A stretch of DNA of 50,986 bases, taken from Candidatus Thorarchaeota archaeon MP8T_1 (GTDB lineage Archaea; Asgardarchaeota; Thorarchaeia; Thorarchaeales; Thorarchaeaceae). The stretch covers positions 1 through 50,986 of the forward strand of contig PJER01000018.1 of assembly GCA_002825465.1 (NCBI GenBank), in the 5' to 3' direction. Shown here in pieces: positions 1 to 9,510 of this stretch. The notes beneath the pieces were generated by a model. That model searched no databases, had not been told where the DNA came from, and saw nothing but the letters and a program-made list of their open reading frames with translations. The position numbers and the translations under genes are program-made. The first letter of the stretch is position 1. Every line of letters begins with the position of its first letter.

Positions 1-4
1 GGGC

Positions 5-694
5 ATGTACCAAATGAAGACCGTAATTATCCCGACCCTAAATGAAGAGCAGAATATTGGGAAATTGATTCCCTTGATCTTTCAAAATATCGGAAATGAA
101 GGAGTCCAGGTCATCGTTGTAGATGATAATAGTACTGATGGAACTCATTCCGTAGTGCAGCACCTCCAATCTGAATACAAGGGAGTGAAACTACTCATAA
201 GAACAAAGGAACGAGGTCTAAGTACGGCAGTCCGGTATGGCGCAACACATGCTACTGAGGGCGCTGTTGTGGTAATGGATGCAGACCTATCTCATAATCC
301 AAGGTTTTTGAATTCAATTTTTGAGAAACTTGATAGTGGGTATGATGTTGTTGTTGGATCTCGCTACGTTTCTGGTGGTGGGGTTGAAGGATGGCCTGCC
401 AGTAGAATTGCCATTAGTAAAATTGCAACTATGATTGGTAGAGTATTTCTAAGAATTAAGATACGTGACCCAATGAGCGGCTTTGTTGGCGTGAAGTCAA
501 AAGATATTCTGGCTCACGGGTTTGTCGATGCAAATTACAAATTTCTCCTAGAAATAATTGCTAGGAATAGAAGACTTAGAGTAGCTGAAGTTCCTATCAT
601 CTTCAAAGATCGGCAATATGGGGAGAGCAAACTCGGTGCGAAAACTATTCTGTTATACTTGACCTTAGTTATGAAATTAACACTTAACCTCTGA
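5..694 (+). CDS. GT2 polyprenol-phosphate (mannosyl) glycosyltransferase, DPM1-like
   Basis: Transfers a sugar, typically mannose or glucose, from a nucleotide donor to a polyprenyl/dolichyl phosphate at the cytoplasmic membrane face, making the lipid-linked donor used by polytopic glycosyltransferases. The GT-A fold motifs are visible: an N-terminal strand with PTLNEEQNIG, DDNSTDGT for nucleotide binding, DADLSH for metal binding, and GSRYVSGGGVEGW, which is typical of dolichol-phosphate mannose synthases. At 229 residues it covers the catalytic domain only and has no C-terminal membrane domain. Two in-frame ATGs (positions 5 and 14) could be the start; the upstream sequence is outside the window, so a longer N-terminus cannot be excluded. 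It heads the glycan region and could supply the two polytopic enzymes downstream. The sugar is not known. Confidence 0.85.
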   Translation: MYQMKTVIIPTLNEEQNIGKLIPLIFQNIGNEGVQVIVVDDNSTDGTHSVVQHLQSEYKGVKLLIRTKERGLSTAVRYGATHATEGAVVVMDADLSHNPRFLNSIFEKLDSGYDVVVGSRYVSGGGVEGWPASRIAISKIATMIGRVFLRIKIRDPMSGFVGVKSKDILAHGFVDANYKFLLEIIARNRRLRVAEVPIIFKDRQYGESKLGAKTILLYLTLVMKLTLNL

Positions 695-701
695 AATCTA
701 C

Positions 702-731
702 TTCAGATCTAAAACTATACAATGGTCTGAA
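702..731. terminator. Possible weak terminator hairpin between convergent genes
   Basis: TTCAGATC (702-709) can pair with GGTCTGAA (724-731) through one G-T pair, leaving a 14-base loop. It lies between the convergent GT2 and GT4 genes. It is short and has no clean T-run directly after it, so the call is weak. Confidence 0.3.
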
Positions 732-752
732 ATCCAAAGATCGATCGATTTT

Positions 753-1856
753 CTAGTCTTTACTAGGAATTTTGTGACGCCCTGTACTCATCCAAAGTTG
801 TTCATACAAATCTGCCATTCTGTTCCAATCGTTTTTCTTTGCAAAGGAAATTGCATTTTCTGAGATGTGATCATATAGTGTCTGAGATTCCATTAGACGC
901 CTTATTTCTCTCGCAATTCCTGTGGTTGCTCTTTGTATTGATATGTTTCCTCCAGTAGAAAGTACAGACCTATAATATTGGTTTTTCAAATATGTCCCGG
1001 AATAAGCAATTACAGGAAGGCCATATGACATCGCCTCTAGGATTGATAGGAAACCTCCAGCGAAAGCAATGTCTGCGTTCAAATAGTACTGAGTTGGATT
1101 CCGAACATTTCCAAGAAATCTTGCAGATATTCTATTATCCTTACAATAGGTTTCTAATTCTTCTCTGAGACTACCATCTCCGCATACAGTGAAATCAAAA
1201 TCAAGAGAGTATTCATCTACTACTGTAGCTAATGCTTCAAGATATCCGCGTATTGGAGTATCTGGTTCCAATCGCCCAACATAGATTGCATGATGATCTC
1301 CATTTGCTTTCTTTGTTGTTCTAGCGACAGCACCTAACGGGCTTGCATTGCACTTGGTTCCGTATATCTTTCCAATAAATGAACCAATGCATAGTGATCC
1401 TCGAATCAAAAGTTCAGCTACCTTTCTTGCATATTTGAAGTGCGCTGGTACTGGATCCCGTTCATACCCATGAAATGTTGCAAAAATTGGCCGTGCTGGT
1501 AATACCATTCGGAAAGGTGTGGCCCAGAAGAGTATGGGCATAAAATCATGACAATGAATGATTTGATATTTACTCAATTTTTCCTTTCTTGAAGTGAACC
1601 ACCGTAGTAACATAAACGGGTTTCTCTCGAAATTCTTAGGAAATCTGATAATTTCTGTAGTACCTATCTTCTCATATTCTGGAAAGCTGGGATTTGGCAT
1701 TGGGGTTAGAATAGATACCTCAAAGTTCCTTTCTGCTAATGTTTCTGATATTTGCTCAATATGTTTCTCAACACCACCGATGTACGGTTTGTACCTCTGC
1801 GCCATCATCAAAACACGTGGCATTCTCTCACTACTCATTACACTGTAGTCCATCAC
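753..1856 (-). CDS. GT4 family glycosyltransferase with an altered E-x7-E motif
   Basis: A 367-residue GT-B fold glycosyltransferase, probably adding a sugar to a lipid-linked glycan at the inner membrane face. The N-terminal half has the GT4 pattern RYKPYIGGVEKHI, and the C-terminal half has AIYVGRLEPDTPIRG and the nucleotide-sugar region FLSILEAMSYGLPVIAYSG. In most GT4 enzymes that region reads EGxxxxxxEA. Here the loop is shortened and the first Glu is missing (AFAGGFLSILEA), so donor binding may differ or activity may be reduced. Starts at residues 1, 7 and 12 are all possible; MPRVLMMAQ (residue 12) fits the family N-terminus best. It is convergent with the GT2 gene and divergent from the 817-residue fusion. 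Confidence 0.75.
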   Translation of the reverse strand: MMDYSVMSSERMPRVLMMAQRYKPYIGGVEKHIEQISETLAERNFEVSILTPMPNPSFPEYEKIGTTEIIRFPKNFERNPFMLLRWFTSRKEKLSKYQIIHCHDFMPILFWATPFRMVLPARPIFATFHGYERDPVPAHFKYARKVAELLIRGSLCIGSFIGKIYGTKCNASPLGAVARTTKKANGDHHAIYVGRLEPDTPIRGYLEALATVVDEYSLDFDFTVCGDGSLREELETYCKDNRISARFLGNVRNPTQYYLNADIAFAGGFLSILEAMSYGLPVIAYSGTYLKNQYYRSVLSTGGNISIQRATTGIAREIRRLMESQTLYDHISENAISFAKKNDWNRMADLYEQLWMSTGRHKIPSKD

Positions 1857-1983
1857 TGTTGACAGTTCATCATGTCAGTAATTGCTTTTTCACATGAATT
1901 CCAACTGTAGTTAACTATGTTTCTGTACTATCTCTTCATTTATTAGACACATTCTTAACAGGTCAGAATTACAGGAATTCGAC

Positions 1984-1992
1984 TTATACATA
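1984..1992 (+). promoter_or_regulatory. Probable archaeal TATA box for the 817-residue fusion gene
   Basis: TTATACATA lies 30-38 bases before the ATG at 2022 in an AT-rich divergent intergenic region. This spacing predicts a transcript with a very short leader. The call rests on motif and position only. Confidence 0.4.
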
Positions 1993-2021
1993 TTTGAATA
2001 GCACAATGGTAGGGCATCAAA

Positions 2022-4475
2022 ATGCGAAATATAGTAGTCATCTTCACCATGGGACTTCTGAATTTCTTACTTTTTGCATTAGCCACAGAACTTACTTTCT
2101 ATTTCATACTTGTTGGCATTCAATTGTCACTTACTGTTCTTCTAGTAAGCAGCAATAAATTGTCCAAAAATGAATACTATCTTGCTTTCATCTTTGGACT
2201 TTTAGCAAGACTGGTTTTCATAACAAAGACTCCTCTATTGTCTTTTGATGTCAATGTATATTCACAGTTTGCTAGTCGTATGGTGAATGGAGAACTTCCC
2301 TACCAAGACTTCTATTTTCCGTACCCTCTTCTGGTAGCTGTGCTGTTTGCTGCTATCTACTCGGTATTCTCTAGTCCTTTCGCTTTCAAGATTGTATTTT
2401 CTGCCATCGATATAGTAAATGCACTCCTCATTCCAAGAGTCATCACAAACAATCCAGAGAAAGATTATGGATTCATAGCATCAGCGGTCTATATGCTGAT
2501 TCCAATAACCATTATTGAGGCTGCGTGGAATGGTCACTTTGAAGCAGTCATGGTCCTATTCATGCTTCTCAGTTTATATTACTTCTTTCGAGATCAAGAT
2601 TGGAAATCTCTTCTATTTGCAGGGATTGGTGCTCTAATTAAGTACGTTCCAATAGGAATTGTTGCTGGTATATTTCGTAGAGCAAAAGAGGCGCGTCATC
2701 GATTTCTGGTAGTTCTGTTTGCAGGGATTGCTCTCGGGATAGGTTACTTCTCCATGGTTTTCATTGGCTCCAGTGTTTCAGTTTTGGTTGGGGGAGGATC
2801 AAGTACAACCCCTGCATTCTTTGATTACTCTTTTCCTGCATTTTTCAGAATAGTTACAGGATTTTCAGGGACCATAGGACAAATTGGATTGATATTGGCT
2901 GGAGGAATTTTACTTGTGGGAATACTTCTTGAACAACGAGGTCATAGCCCTGTAGTTTCGAAAATCGTCAAGTATTCAATTTTCATCATTCTGGTAATTA
3001 TAGGAATAGGTATGACTCTTTATCCATGGACTCAATTTTATTCTCAAGGCTATTGGCGACGACTTCCAGAAATTTGTTTTGCGCAAGGAGTGTCAATCTT
3101 ACTCATTTGCGCTGTATTTATTGCAAAATGGGATAAACTCTCCTTCACTGAAGACATTCATCTAATTATGTTTGTACTCTTAATCTTAATGTTCTATCAA
3201 CCTGTTTTCTACGCTTGGTATGTACTTTTCCTATTACCTGTTGTTATTCTTCTCCGTACTGATGAAACACGAGTTCTTTTGGTAGTTTGTCTTGTTTTAT
3301 TTCCTACAGTAGCTGTAGGAATCTTTTCTCCTCCCGCCTCTGATAATACCTGGGTCTCGGAATCCGATATATCTGAAACCAAACTGAATGACGCAATAAT
3401 TCGATTTAGCACTGAGAATAACCATAGTACTACAATATCCGTTGCAGACGGAATTCTAGCATATCAAACAAACTCAAGTACAACAAACGGGTATGCCGCA
3501 AGGATTCAATGGAATGTAACTAATTTTCGAATTGATCCAAGTATGATATTCCGTTCTAGAATGGTTTCATCTGCTGACCCCACCTATAGTAAACCTTTCA
3601 TGATTTATGTCGTTGCTGGATTCTATAATTCTACTGGGGGCGAATATAATGAACAAAAACTAACTCCCAGTATCTCTTTTATCAGTAATATGACTTGGAT
3701 TACCTATTACTACAAATTACTATTACAGCATTCTATAACACCTGATTACATCTCTCTCATTATTCGCCTGGTTGAAAACATTACAGGATCTTATAGCCTG
3801 CGTTTTGATAGTTTCATGATTGAAAACGATTTGAATGTACCATCATCCCGATGGCTTATTTCTGTACCACTAAGTTTGATAGGTATGCTAGCTCCAGTTC
3901 TCATTATGTTTCCTCACACCTTTTCTGAATTCTACTATGCACTACGTCGTTTGAGGTTTATAGCCATTGCACGAATTAAAGGCGCTAAGTTGCATCTTGG
4001 CCATGATGTAAAACTTTGTCGAGGTTCTAGAATTCTATTAGAAAGGGATGGCCAGTTAACCATTGGTGACAAAACTGTAATCCTAGACGGTACTGAAATC
4101 ATTGCTCATTCAAAGGCTACCATCAATATTGGAAGTGGTGTATTCATTTCACGAATGTGCACAATAAGTGCACATGAAAGCATCGAAATTGGAAGCAATA
4201 GTTCTATTGGTGCATTCTGTTTTATACTTGATACGAACAAATCTTTCGATAATATCAAGATGGATATTCGTGGACAAGGCCATTCATGTACGCCCATTAT
4301 ACTAGGTGCAGATGTTTGGCTCGGAGCACATGTCGTTATCTTACCTGGATCTTCTATTGGGTCTCATTCTGTAGTTGGAGCAAATTCAACTGTTCGAGAT
4401 TCCTTTTCAGAAAATTCAGTTATCGCAGGGAATCCTGCTGAAATAATTCGTTTACGTGGTGAGAGGCGGCCATAA
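2022..4475 (+). CDS. Polytopic glycosyltransferase fused to a C-terminal hexapeptide acyltransferase-like domain
   Basis: An 817-residue protein in three parts. Residues about 1-440 hold some 11-13 membrane segments of the GT-C/GT87-like type, with conserved YFPYP and IIEAAWNGHFE motifs shared with the 697-residue protein at 9629-11722. Residues about 445-620 form an extracytoplasmic Asn/Ser/Thr-rich domain likely to be beta-sheet, followed by a further membrane segment. Residues about 655-817 are a left-handed beta-helix with hexapeptide repeats (IGDKTVI, INIGSGV, IEIGSNSSIG, IILGADVWLGAHVVIL, IAGNPAEIIR), as in sugar O-acetyltransferases. The usual catalytic DHNH-type loop reads LDTNKSF, so the acyltransferase His appears to be missing. 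It may glycosylate a lipid-linked glycan and bind or modify it. The last bases overlap the region carrying the next gene's ribosome binding site. Confidence 0.75.
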   Translation: MRNIVVIFTMGLLNFLLFALATELTFYFILVGIQLSLTVLLVSSNKLSKNEYYLAFIFGLLARLVFITKTPLLSFDVNVYSQFASRMVNGELPYQDFYFPYPLLVAVLFAAIYSVFSSPFAFKIVFSAIDIVNALLIPRVITNNPEKDYGFIASAVYMLIPITIIEAAWNGHFEAVMVLFMLLSLYYFFRDQDWKSLLFAGIGALIKYVPIGIVAGIFRRAKEARHRFLVVLFAGIALGIGYFSMVFIGSSVSVLVGGGSSTTPAFFDYSFPAFFRIVTGFSGTIGQIGLILAGGILLVGILLEQRGHSPVVSKIVKYSIFIILVIIGIGMTLYPWTQFYSQGYWRRLPEICFAQGVSILLICAVFIAKWDKLSFTEDIHLIMFVLLILMFYQPVFYAWYVLFLLPVVILLRTDETRVLLVVCLVLFPTVAVGIFSPPASDNTWVSESDISETKLNDAIIRFSTENNHSTTISVADGILAYQTNSSTTNGYAARIQWNVTNFRIDPSMIFRSRMVSSADPTYSKPFMIYVVAGFYNSTGGEYNEQKLTPSISFISNMTWITYYYKLLLQHSITPDYISLIIRLVENITGSYSLRFDSFMIENDLNVPSSRWLISVPLSLIGMLAPVLIMFPHTFSEFYYALRRLRFIAIARIKGAKLHLGHDVKLCRGSRILLERDGQLTIGDKTVILDGTEIIAHSKATINIGSGVFISRMCTISAHESIEIGSNSSIGAFCFILDTNKSFDNIKMDIRGQGHSCTPIILGADVWLGAHVVILPGSSIGSHSVVGANSTVRDSFSENSVIAGNPAEIIRLRGERRP

Positions 4476-4476
4476 T

Positions 4477-5769
4477 TTGACTGACATAGAAGGTCCCTCT
4501 ACAAGCAGGATTGCAAAAGATTCCTTTGTTGTATTGATCGGAACAGCAGGTTCTATGGCCCTTCTATTTGGCACGCAGGTTCTTGTTGGCAGATTCATGG
4601 GTGTTACAGCCTATGCGATAATCTCATTGATAATCTCTCTTGCATACATCATTTCCGATTTTGCAGATTTCGGATTGAAATCAACCATCGTTCGTGATTT
4701 ATCTTCAATAAAGGCACACAATCCTGAAGCTGCTCCTGATTATGTAAGTACGATTTTTACGCTAAAAATCCAAATTACAAGCATTGCAGTTTTACTTTCA
4801 CCATTGGCAGTTTATATTGCTAGCATCACAATATTCAATGAATCAATTTGGTATGATGCTATACTATATTCCACTATTGGAATTACGTCTGGAGTTTTAT
4901 TGACAGTTAGTTGGTTTTTACGATCTTACTTCCAATCATTGAAAAAATTCATGTTGTACTCTGCATACTCCTTAGTTGGTAATTCAATATTCTTCGCGCT
5001 CGTTTTTCTATCTTTTATTTTAGGTCAAAATGAAACTTCTCTACCTATCTTGTTACTTGTTTCGTATGCAATTTGGCTTCTCATAGGACTCATTCTCCTT
5101 AGGGGTCGATACTTGGGCGGAGCGAAAACATCTGAATTTAGAACGAGAATACTGTCCTTTTCAAAATGGATAATGGCAAGTTCAATAATTGTCACTATAG
5201 TAAATCGAATGGATCAGCTTATCGTAGCAAGTTTACTTCCTTATACTGACGTAGCAATGTACAGTGCAGCAATTTTAATTGCACAACTAATACCACTTCT
5301 GACTACTTCAATCTCTACAGCATTATTTCCTACCGTTTCTGAAATTCGCACCAAAGTCGGTATGAACATATATCTAAGAAAGACTTTGACAGTAACGATA
5401 AGTGTCTCTATCCTTCTGGTTCTTCCTGTTCTTCTTTTTCCAGGACCTGTTTCTCTCTTTTTTGGTTTAGATTATTTGACAGCTGACTCGATGTTCCCAA
5501 TAATGGGTATGGCATTCTTACTCGGCCTTGCAACCAGTCCATTGTCATTAGTACCTTTAGCAGTGGATCGACCTGATACAGTTGCTTACATGAATTTAAT
5601 CCAACTTCTTTTAACATTGATACTCCTTCCAGTGATGATTCTTACAATTGGCTTAATGGGTGCTGCCTATAATGTTCTAATTATTCGGCTACTAACCCCC
5701 GTTTATCTTGGTGGACTTACTTACCTGATTATGCGACAAAAGATACGAATTAAACCGTGGGCTGAGTAA
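4477..5769 (+). CDS. Polysaccharide flippase (Wzx/MATE-like membrane transporter)
   Basis: About 430 residues with 12-14 predicted membrane segments and the look of the MATE/Wzx polysaccharide transporter superfamily: an early GTAGSMALLFGTQVLVGRFMG segment, DFADFGLKSTIVRDLS, and a mid-protein MDQLIVASLLP. Members flip lipid-linked oligosaccharides across the membrane. An open frame begins at GTG 4456, inside the 3' end of the upstream gene, but TTG 4477 is preferred: it follows GAGGCGG by a normal distance and comes directly after the upstream stop. The tight coupling with the fusion glycosyltransferase suggests co-transcription and a shared glycan substrate. Confidence 0.8.
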   Translation: MTDIEGPSTSRIAKDSFVVLIGTAGSMALLFGTQVLVGRFMGVTAYAIISLIISLAYIISDFADFGLKSTIVRDLSSIKAHNPEAAPDYVSTIFTLKIQITSIAVLLSPLAVYIASITIFNESIWYDAILYSTIGITSGVLLTVSWFLRSYFQSLKKFMLYSAYSLVGNSIFFALVFLSFILGQNETSLPILLLVSYAIWLLIGLILLRGRYLGGAKTSEFRTRILSFSKWIMASSIIVTIVNRMDQLIVASLLPYTDVAMYSAAILIAQLIPLLTTSISTALFPTVSEIRTKVGMNIYLRKTLTVTISVSILLVLPVLLFPGPVSLFFGLDYLTADSMFPIMGMAFLLGLATSPLSLVPLAVDRPDTVAYMNLIQLLLTLILLPVMILTIGLMGAAYNVLIIRLLTPVYLGGLTYLIMRQKIRIKPWAE

Positions 5770-5771
5770 AG

Positions 5772-7058
5772 TTATGAAAATTTCTCTTCCTTATTGATGG
5801 TCTTCGTAATCAAAATATCTAATTCATCAGTGAGAACTGACCATGAAAATTTCCGCATGACTAATTCCCTTGCTTTATGACCAATCTCTCTTCGTTGTTC
5901 AGGGTTCTTACATAACTCAATGACCTTATCACATATCTCATCAACATCTCCTGGTTTGACAAGAACTCCTGCTTCCTGAGTTAACGCTTCCATGGTCCCA
6001 GTAACAGATGTTGCAACAATTGCTTTTCCACAACCCATATACTCGAAAAGCTTCAATGGCGATGCAGCATGAGAAACGAGGGAGTCGGGAAAAATACATA
6101 GTGCTATATCGATAGCTGAAACAATTCTTGGCATCTCACTAAAAGGTTTGATTCCTGCATATCTGAATTGATTTGTACACCCTGATTTTTCGACATCAGC
6201 AATCAACTGATCTATAGATTCTCCTGCACCTACTAAAAGGAGTAATGCTTCTGGAAACTCAGAAGCCAGTCGCCTGGTCAGTGTTTCAACAACCTCCAAA
6301 CCCGCCCAACTTTCAATGTGTCCTGAATATAATATTACAGTACGTCCTGCAAAATCATAGTATTTTTTCAATTCATTTTGGTCAAGTTGGTCAGAAAACA
6401 CATCTGAATCAACACCATTAGGTATTACTTTGATCGTTTCTTCTCTTATCCCCAGCAAAGTCAAAATTCGTTTCATAAAGTGTGTAACTGTAAATGATGA
6501 CTTTGCCATTTTTATCAGGAATATTTCTACTACCTGTAGGAGGGAAGGACCCAGGTCAGACATTTTCCCGCCTGATAGCTGTGCCGCATATGCTGCCATC
6601 CAGTCGGGGCATCCCATTATGAGTGGCTTTCTCAGTATTTTAGAAGAGAGTCCTGCAACGACTCCAACAATCGGAGTTGCGTGAGCCGCTATGACGATAT
6701 CTGGTTTGAATCGTAGAAGTTCCTTTATTGAAAGGAGAAGGAAGTATAGCAATGTAATGGGAAATGCGAAGATTTTCGTTCTACGCCACAATCCATCTAT
6801 GACTTTTGGAACTAGAAGATAGCGAGCTGATATATTCTCCCCAACCGTAGGAGGACCAGTGGTCCAATTTTCCAAATAGCTCCATTTTTTCGGTCTTCTT
6901 CCAAGGAGATACCTTAAAGGTTGAGTAGCTACGAAATGAACTCTATACCCCCTACTCGGTAATCTTTTTCCAAGTTCGAAAATGGTTCTATCTGATCCTA
7001 AATATGGTGGAAAATGCTCCACATAGATAGCTACTCTCTTACCTTGCAGTGTGCTCAC
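5772..7058 (-). CDS. GT4 family glycosyltransferase
   Basis: A 428-residue GT-B fold glycosyltransferase. The N-terminus (RVAIYVEHFPPYLGSDRTIF) is the acceptor domain; a hydrophobic stretch at about residues 95-115 may anchor it to the membrane. The C-terminal donor domain shows VIPNGVDSDVF, YSGHIESWAGL and SPLKLFEYMGCGKAIVAT, whose Glu fits the second Glu of the family motif. It is similar to WcaI/WbuB-type transferases. The GTG start follows GGAGGG at a good distance. It ends two bases from the convergent flippase gene, so it belongs to a separate leftward unit with the pyruvyl transferase and another GT4. Donor and acceptor are not known. Confidence 0.8.
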   Translation of the reverse strand: MSTLQGKRVAIYVEHFPPYLGSDRTIFELGKRLPSRGYRVHFVATQPLRYLLGRRPKKWSYLENWTTGPPTVGENISARYLLVPKVIDGLWRRTKIFAFPITLLYFLLLSIKELLRFKPDIVIAAHATPIVGVVAGLSSKILRKPLIMGCPDWMAAYAAQLSGGKMSDLGPSLLQVVEIFLIKMAKSSFTVTHFMKRILTLLGIREETIKVIPNGVDSDVFSDQLDQNELKKYYDFAGRTVILYSGHIESWAGLEVVETLTRRLASEFPEALLLLVGAGESIDQLIADVEKSGCTNQFRYAGIKPFSEMPRIVSAIDIALCIFPDSLVSHAASPLKLFEYMGCGKAIVATSVTGTMEALTQEAGVLVKPGDVDEICDKVIELCKNPEQRREIGHKARELVMRKFSWSVLTDELDILITKTINKEEKFS

Positions 7059-7137
7059 CTGTACCCTCCGTGGTTAATCTTTCCTTTAGACCCTTCTCGT
7101 GTGTACACTTGCCATTTTTAGAATAATGGCCCTCCAC

Positions 7138-8265
7138 TCATGTTGAAAATTCACGTAACTTCCTTACAAATCTTTTTGAACTGTCCATTTGCTTATTTAC
7201 GTTTGCAGTAATGATGTTTGAGATATCCTTTCTATTGTTTTCCACAAGTTTCAATGCGTTGAGATAATCCAGATATGAGGGTATGTTCTTTTTCCATTGC
7301 GAACCATCACCAATATCAATGGAATACTCATCCACTTCCAGAAATCGAACAAGCTCTGCTGACTTATGATGATATACAAGAGGAACAAAGGGAGTACTGA
7401 GTATGGATCCAAGTATGATTGAATGATATCTAGTCAGAATTGCCATCTTACAGGAATTCAATACATCAATAATACTATCCGCTGTACCAAGTGGAAGCAT
7501 TTGTAGATTTTCTGAGCTAGTCTCCTGAACTAGCTTATGCTGAAATCTCAAATCCGAATCATGAAATGGTAACAACTTTACAATTCTATCTCGTGATGCT
7601 TCTCGAAGAAAATCAATGATGTTTTCGACATAATTTTTTGGAAAATCAGAAAATTGGACAAAATTTGCAACTAGTGATTCATCCCTGTTCGAGGTGCGTC
7701 TAATAATATCTGTGAGATAGAATGTTAAGTCTGTGATTACACTAATTGGCTTGTTGACACCTGCGTTTTCTTCAAGATGCTGTTTAGATTCGTTATCCCT
7801 TGTAATTATTAAGTCTACATCATTATTGATGATGGTGCCAATTCTTTCTGCTATTGCTTTGTCAAAAAATGGGCCTGCGCCAATACCAAGTAAGATTGTT
7901 TTCTTACCTAGTTTTTTACAAAGTGAAATGAACTCAAGCCATCTGTGAACTTTGCTACCTTTCCAATCTGAAAGCATCCCTCCACCACCAATACAAACAC
8001 ATTCAGATTTTATGATGTTCGCAATAGTTCCAATTACACCTATTGATGCCAAACTTCTGGGGCTTAGTGAATCTACCCATTTTACAATTTTGGGGTGTTC
8101 CCCTGAAATCAACTCTCTTATACTTTGAGATGTCACTTCTGGATTTATACTTGCGATGACTGGAGGTTGCCCAAACGCGTCTTTGATGATTTTGTACGAT
8201 GCAACTGACAATAGTTCATCGCCGATATTACCATGTCCATACCATCCTACAACCAAAGTTCTCAA
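7138..8265 (-). CDS. Polysaccharide pyruvyl transferase family protein
   Basis: A 375-residue member of the polysaccharide pyruvyl transferase family (CsaB/WcaK-like), which transfers pyruvate from phosphoenolpyruvate to a sugar as a ketal. Visible motifs are VGWYGHGNIGDELL near the N-terminus, CIGGGGMLSDWKG, LGIGAGPF, ITRDNESKQHL and, near the C-terminus, ILTRYHSIILGSILSTPFVPLVYHHK with the conserved R-x-H. The TTG start directly abuts the stop of the upstream GT4 gene and is preceded by GGAGGG inside that gene, so the two are translationally coupled. A pyruvylated sugar in the surface glycan of this organism is a reasonable inference; the acceptor is unknown. Confidence 0.85.
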   Translation of the reverse strand: MRTLVVGWYGHGNIGDELLSVASYKIIKDAFGQPPVIASINPEVTSQSIRELISGEHPKIVKWVDSLSPRSLASIGVIGTIANIIKSECVCIGGGGMLSDWKGSKVHRWLEFISLCKKLGKKTILLGIGAGPFFDKAIAERIGTIINNDVDLIITRDNESKQHLEENAGVNKPISVITDLTFYLTDIIRRTSNRDESLVANFVQFSDFPKNYVENIIDFLREASRDRIVKLLPFHDSDLRFQHKLVQETSSENLQMLPLGTADSIIDVLNSCKMAILTRYHSIILGSILSTPFVPLVYHHKSAELVRFLEVDEYSIDIGDGSQWKKNIPSYLDYLNALKLVENNRKDISNIITANVNKQMDSSKRFVRKLREFST

Positions 8266-9510
8266 TTATACAGTTCCCTCCTCCTCTGCGTTTGATTCTC
8301 GCAATCCCATCGTTTTTGCATAATTTGAGATTGTTCGTATTGCACCAGTATCCCATGATTCTAATTCTGAATATTTCATTAAACCAGAACCAAGTTTTTG
8401 CGCTAGATCATTGTTTGTTAAGATTTCTGTTAATTTATTACTCAGACTTTCTGAATCTTCTGGATTAAATGTGATTACATTTCCTCCCAATGATTCACCA
8501 ATATGCAAACCTGCATTTGATGCTACAATAGGAATCCCATATCCACATGCTGAGTGAAGTGGTCCACTCGCCCCAACACTTCCCGTATATGGCGCAAGGA
8601 TGATGGAGGCCGCTGAAAAATATGTTGAAATTTTATCTTCAGGAATATAATCACTATCGAATCTTACATTGTTGAAAAGATTGTATTGATCTCGTAATTG
8701 CTTAAGCTCTTGTAAGTACACCTCGCCATCTTTGTCGAATGGTTTTCCAGCAACAAGTAATAGTACATTTGGTACGATTTTACGCACTCTTCTGAGAGCT
8801 TCCATAGCCAGATGAATTCCTTTGTCTCTCCTGATGAATCCAAAAATCAGAATTATTTCTTTATTTACTACTCCTAGTTGCTCTCTTGCAGATTCCCTGG
8901 TTATTCTCCTTGTTACCTTAGCGCAGGGATGGGGAATTTCGAGTACCTTCTCCGAAGAGAATCTGAATTCTTTCAAGAATCTTTGTTTCAATAACGAATC
9001 CAGTTTGACGGTACTTAATTGGACTGTATTTGATCCCCAATCCAATAGCTTCATGTACAATTTGAAAATCCCTGTTGAAAGAATTGAGAATGTGGAAATT
9101 TTAGGACTTTCCGCAATCCGTTTCTTCACATCTTCAATCATCCATGTACTATGTGAAGTAACTGTAGTCCTAACCCCCGTATGCTTCAAGAGGATTAATA
9201 GAAATAGCATGACTTCACCGAACTTGCCACCATATACTTCTCCATGAGGTCCAAATTGAACATGAACAAGTGGTACACCTTTTTTCTTGATAAATCGCCA
9301 TAATTTCAGTGGATAAAGCAGATCTCGTCCATTCCAAATCGACGCGGTTTCTACACGACCACCTGTAATATTCAACGGTTGAGATTTTAATCCGCCTATC
9401 GCTATAATTTCGATATTGCTATGCTTGGTTAACCCCTCTACCAATCTCGCAGTGTATATTGCTTCGCCAGGTTTCTCAGGAGGAAGCGGTGATATTATTG
9501 CTACCTTCAT
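8266..9510 (-). CDS. GT4 family glycosyltransferase
   Basis: A 414-residue GT-B glycosyltransferase. Family features are ISPLPPEKPGEAIYTARLVEGL at the N-terminus, the donor-domain entry IILIFGFIRRDKGIHLAMEAL, and a C-terminal region with ILAPYTGSVGASGPLHSACGYGIPIVASNAG. The region normally holding E-x7-E reads GASGPLHSA, a variant found in some GT4 subfamilies. It is the first gene of a tight leftward pair with the pyruvyl transferase. A TATA-like GATATATC sits directly before the ATG, and a GGTG further upstream could be its ribosome binding site. The substrate is not known. Confidence 0.8.
   Translation of the reverse strand: MKVAIISPLPPEKPGEAIYTARLVEGLTKHSNIEIIAIGGLKSQPLNITGGRVETASIWNGRDLLYPLKLWRFIKKKGVPLVHVQFGPHGEVYGGKFGEVMLFLLILLKHTGVRTTVTSHSTWMIEDVKKRIAESPKISTFSILSTGIFKLYMKLLDWGSNTVQLSTVKLDSLLKQRFLKEFRFSSEKVLEIPHPCAKVTRRITRESAREQLGVVNKEIILIFGFIRRDKGIHLAMEALRRVRKIVPNVLLLVAGKPFDKDGEVYLQELKQLRDQYNLFNNVRFDSDYIPEDKISTYFSAASIILAPYTGSVGASGPLHSACGYGIPIVASNAGLHIGESLGGNVITFNPEDSESLSNKLTEILTNNDLAQKLGSGLMKYSELESWDTGAIRTISNYAKTMGLRESNAEEEGTV

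Noticed and set aside
8822..9247. 141-codon plus-strand frame
   Set aside because: Shadow of the GT4 gene on the minus strand.
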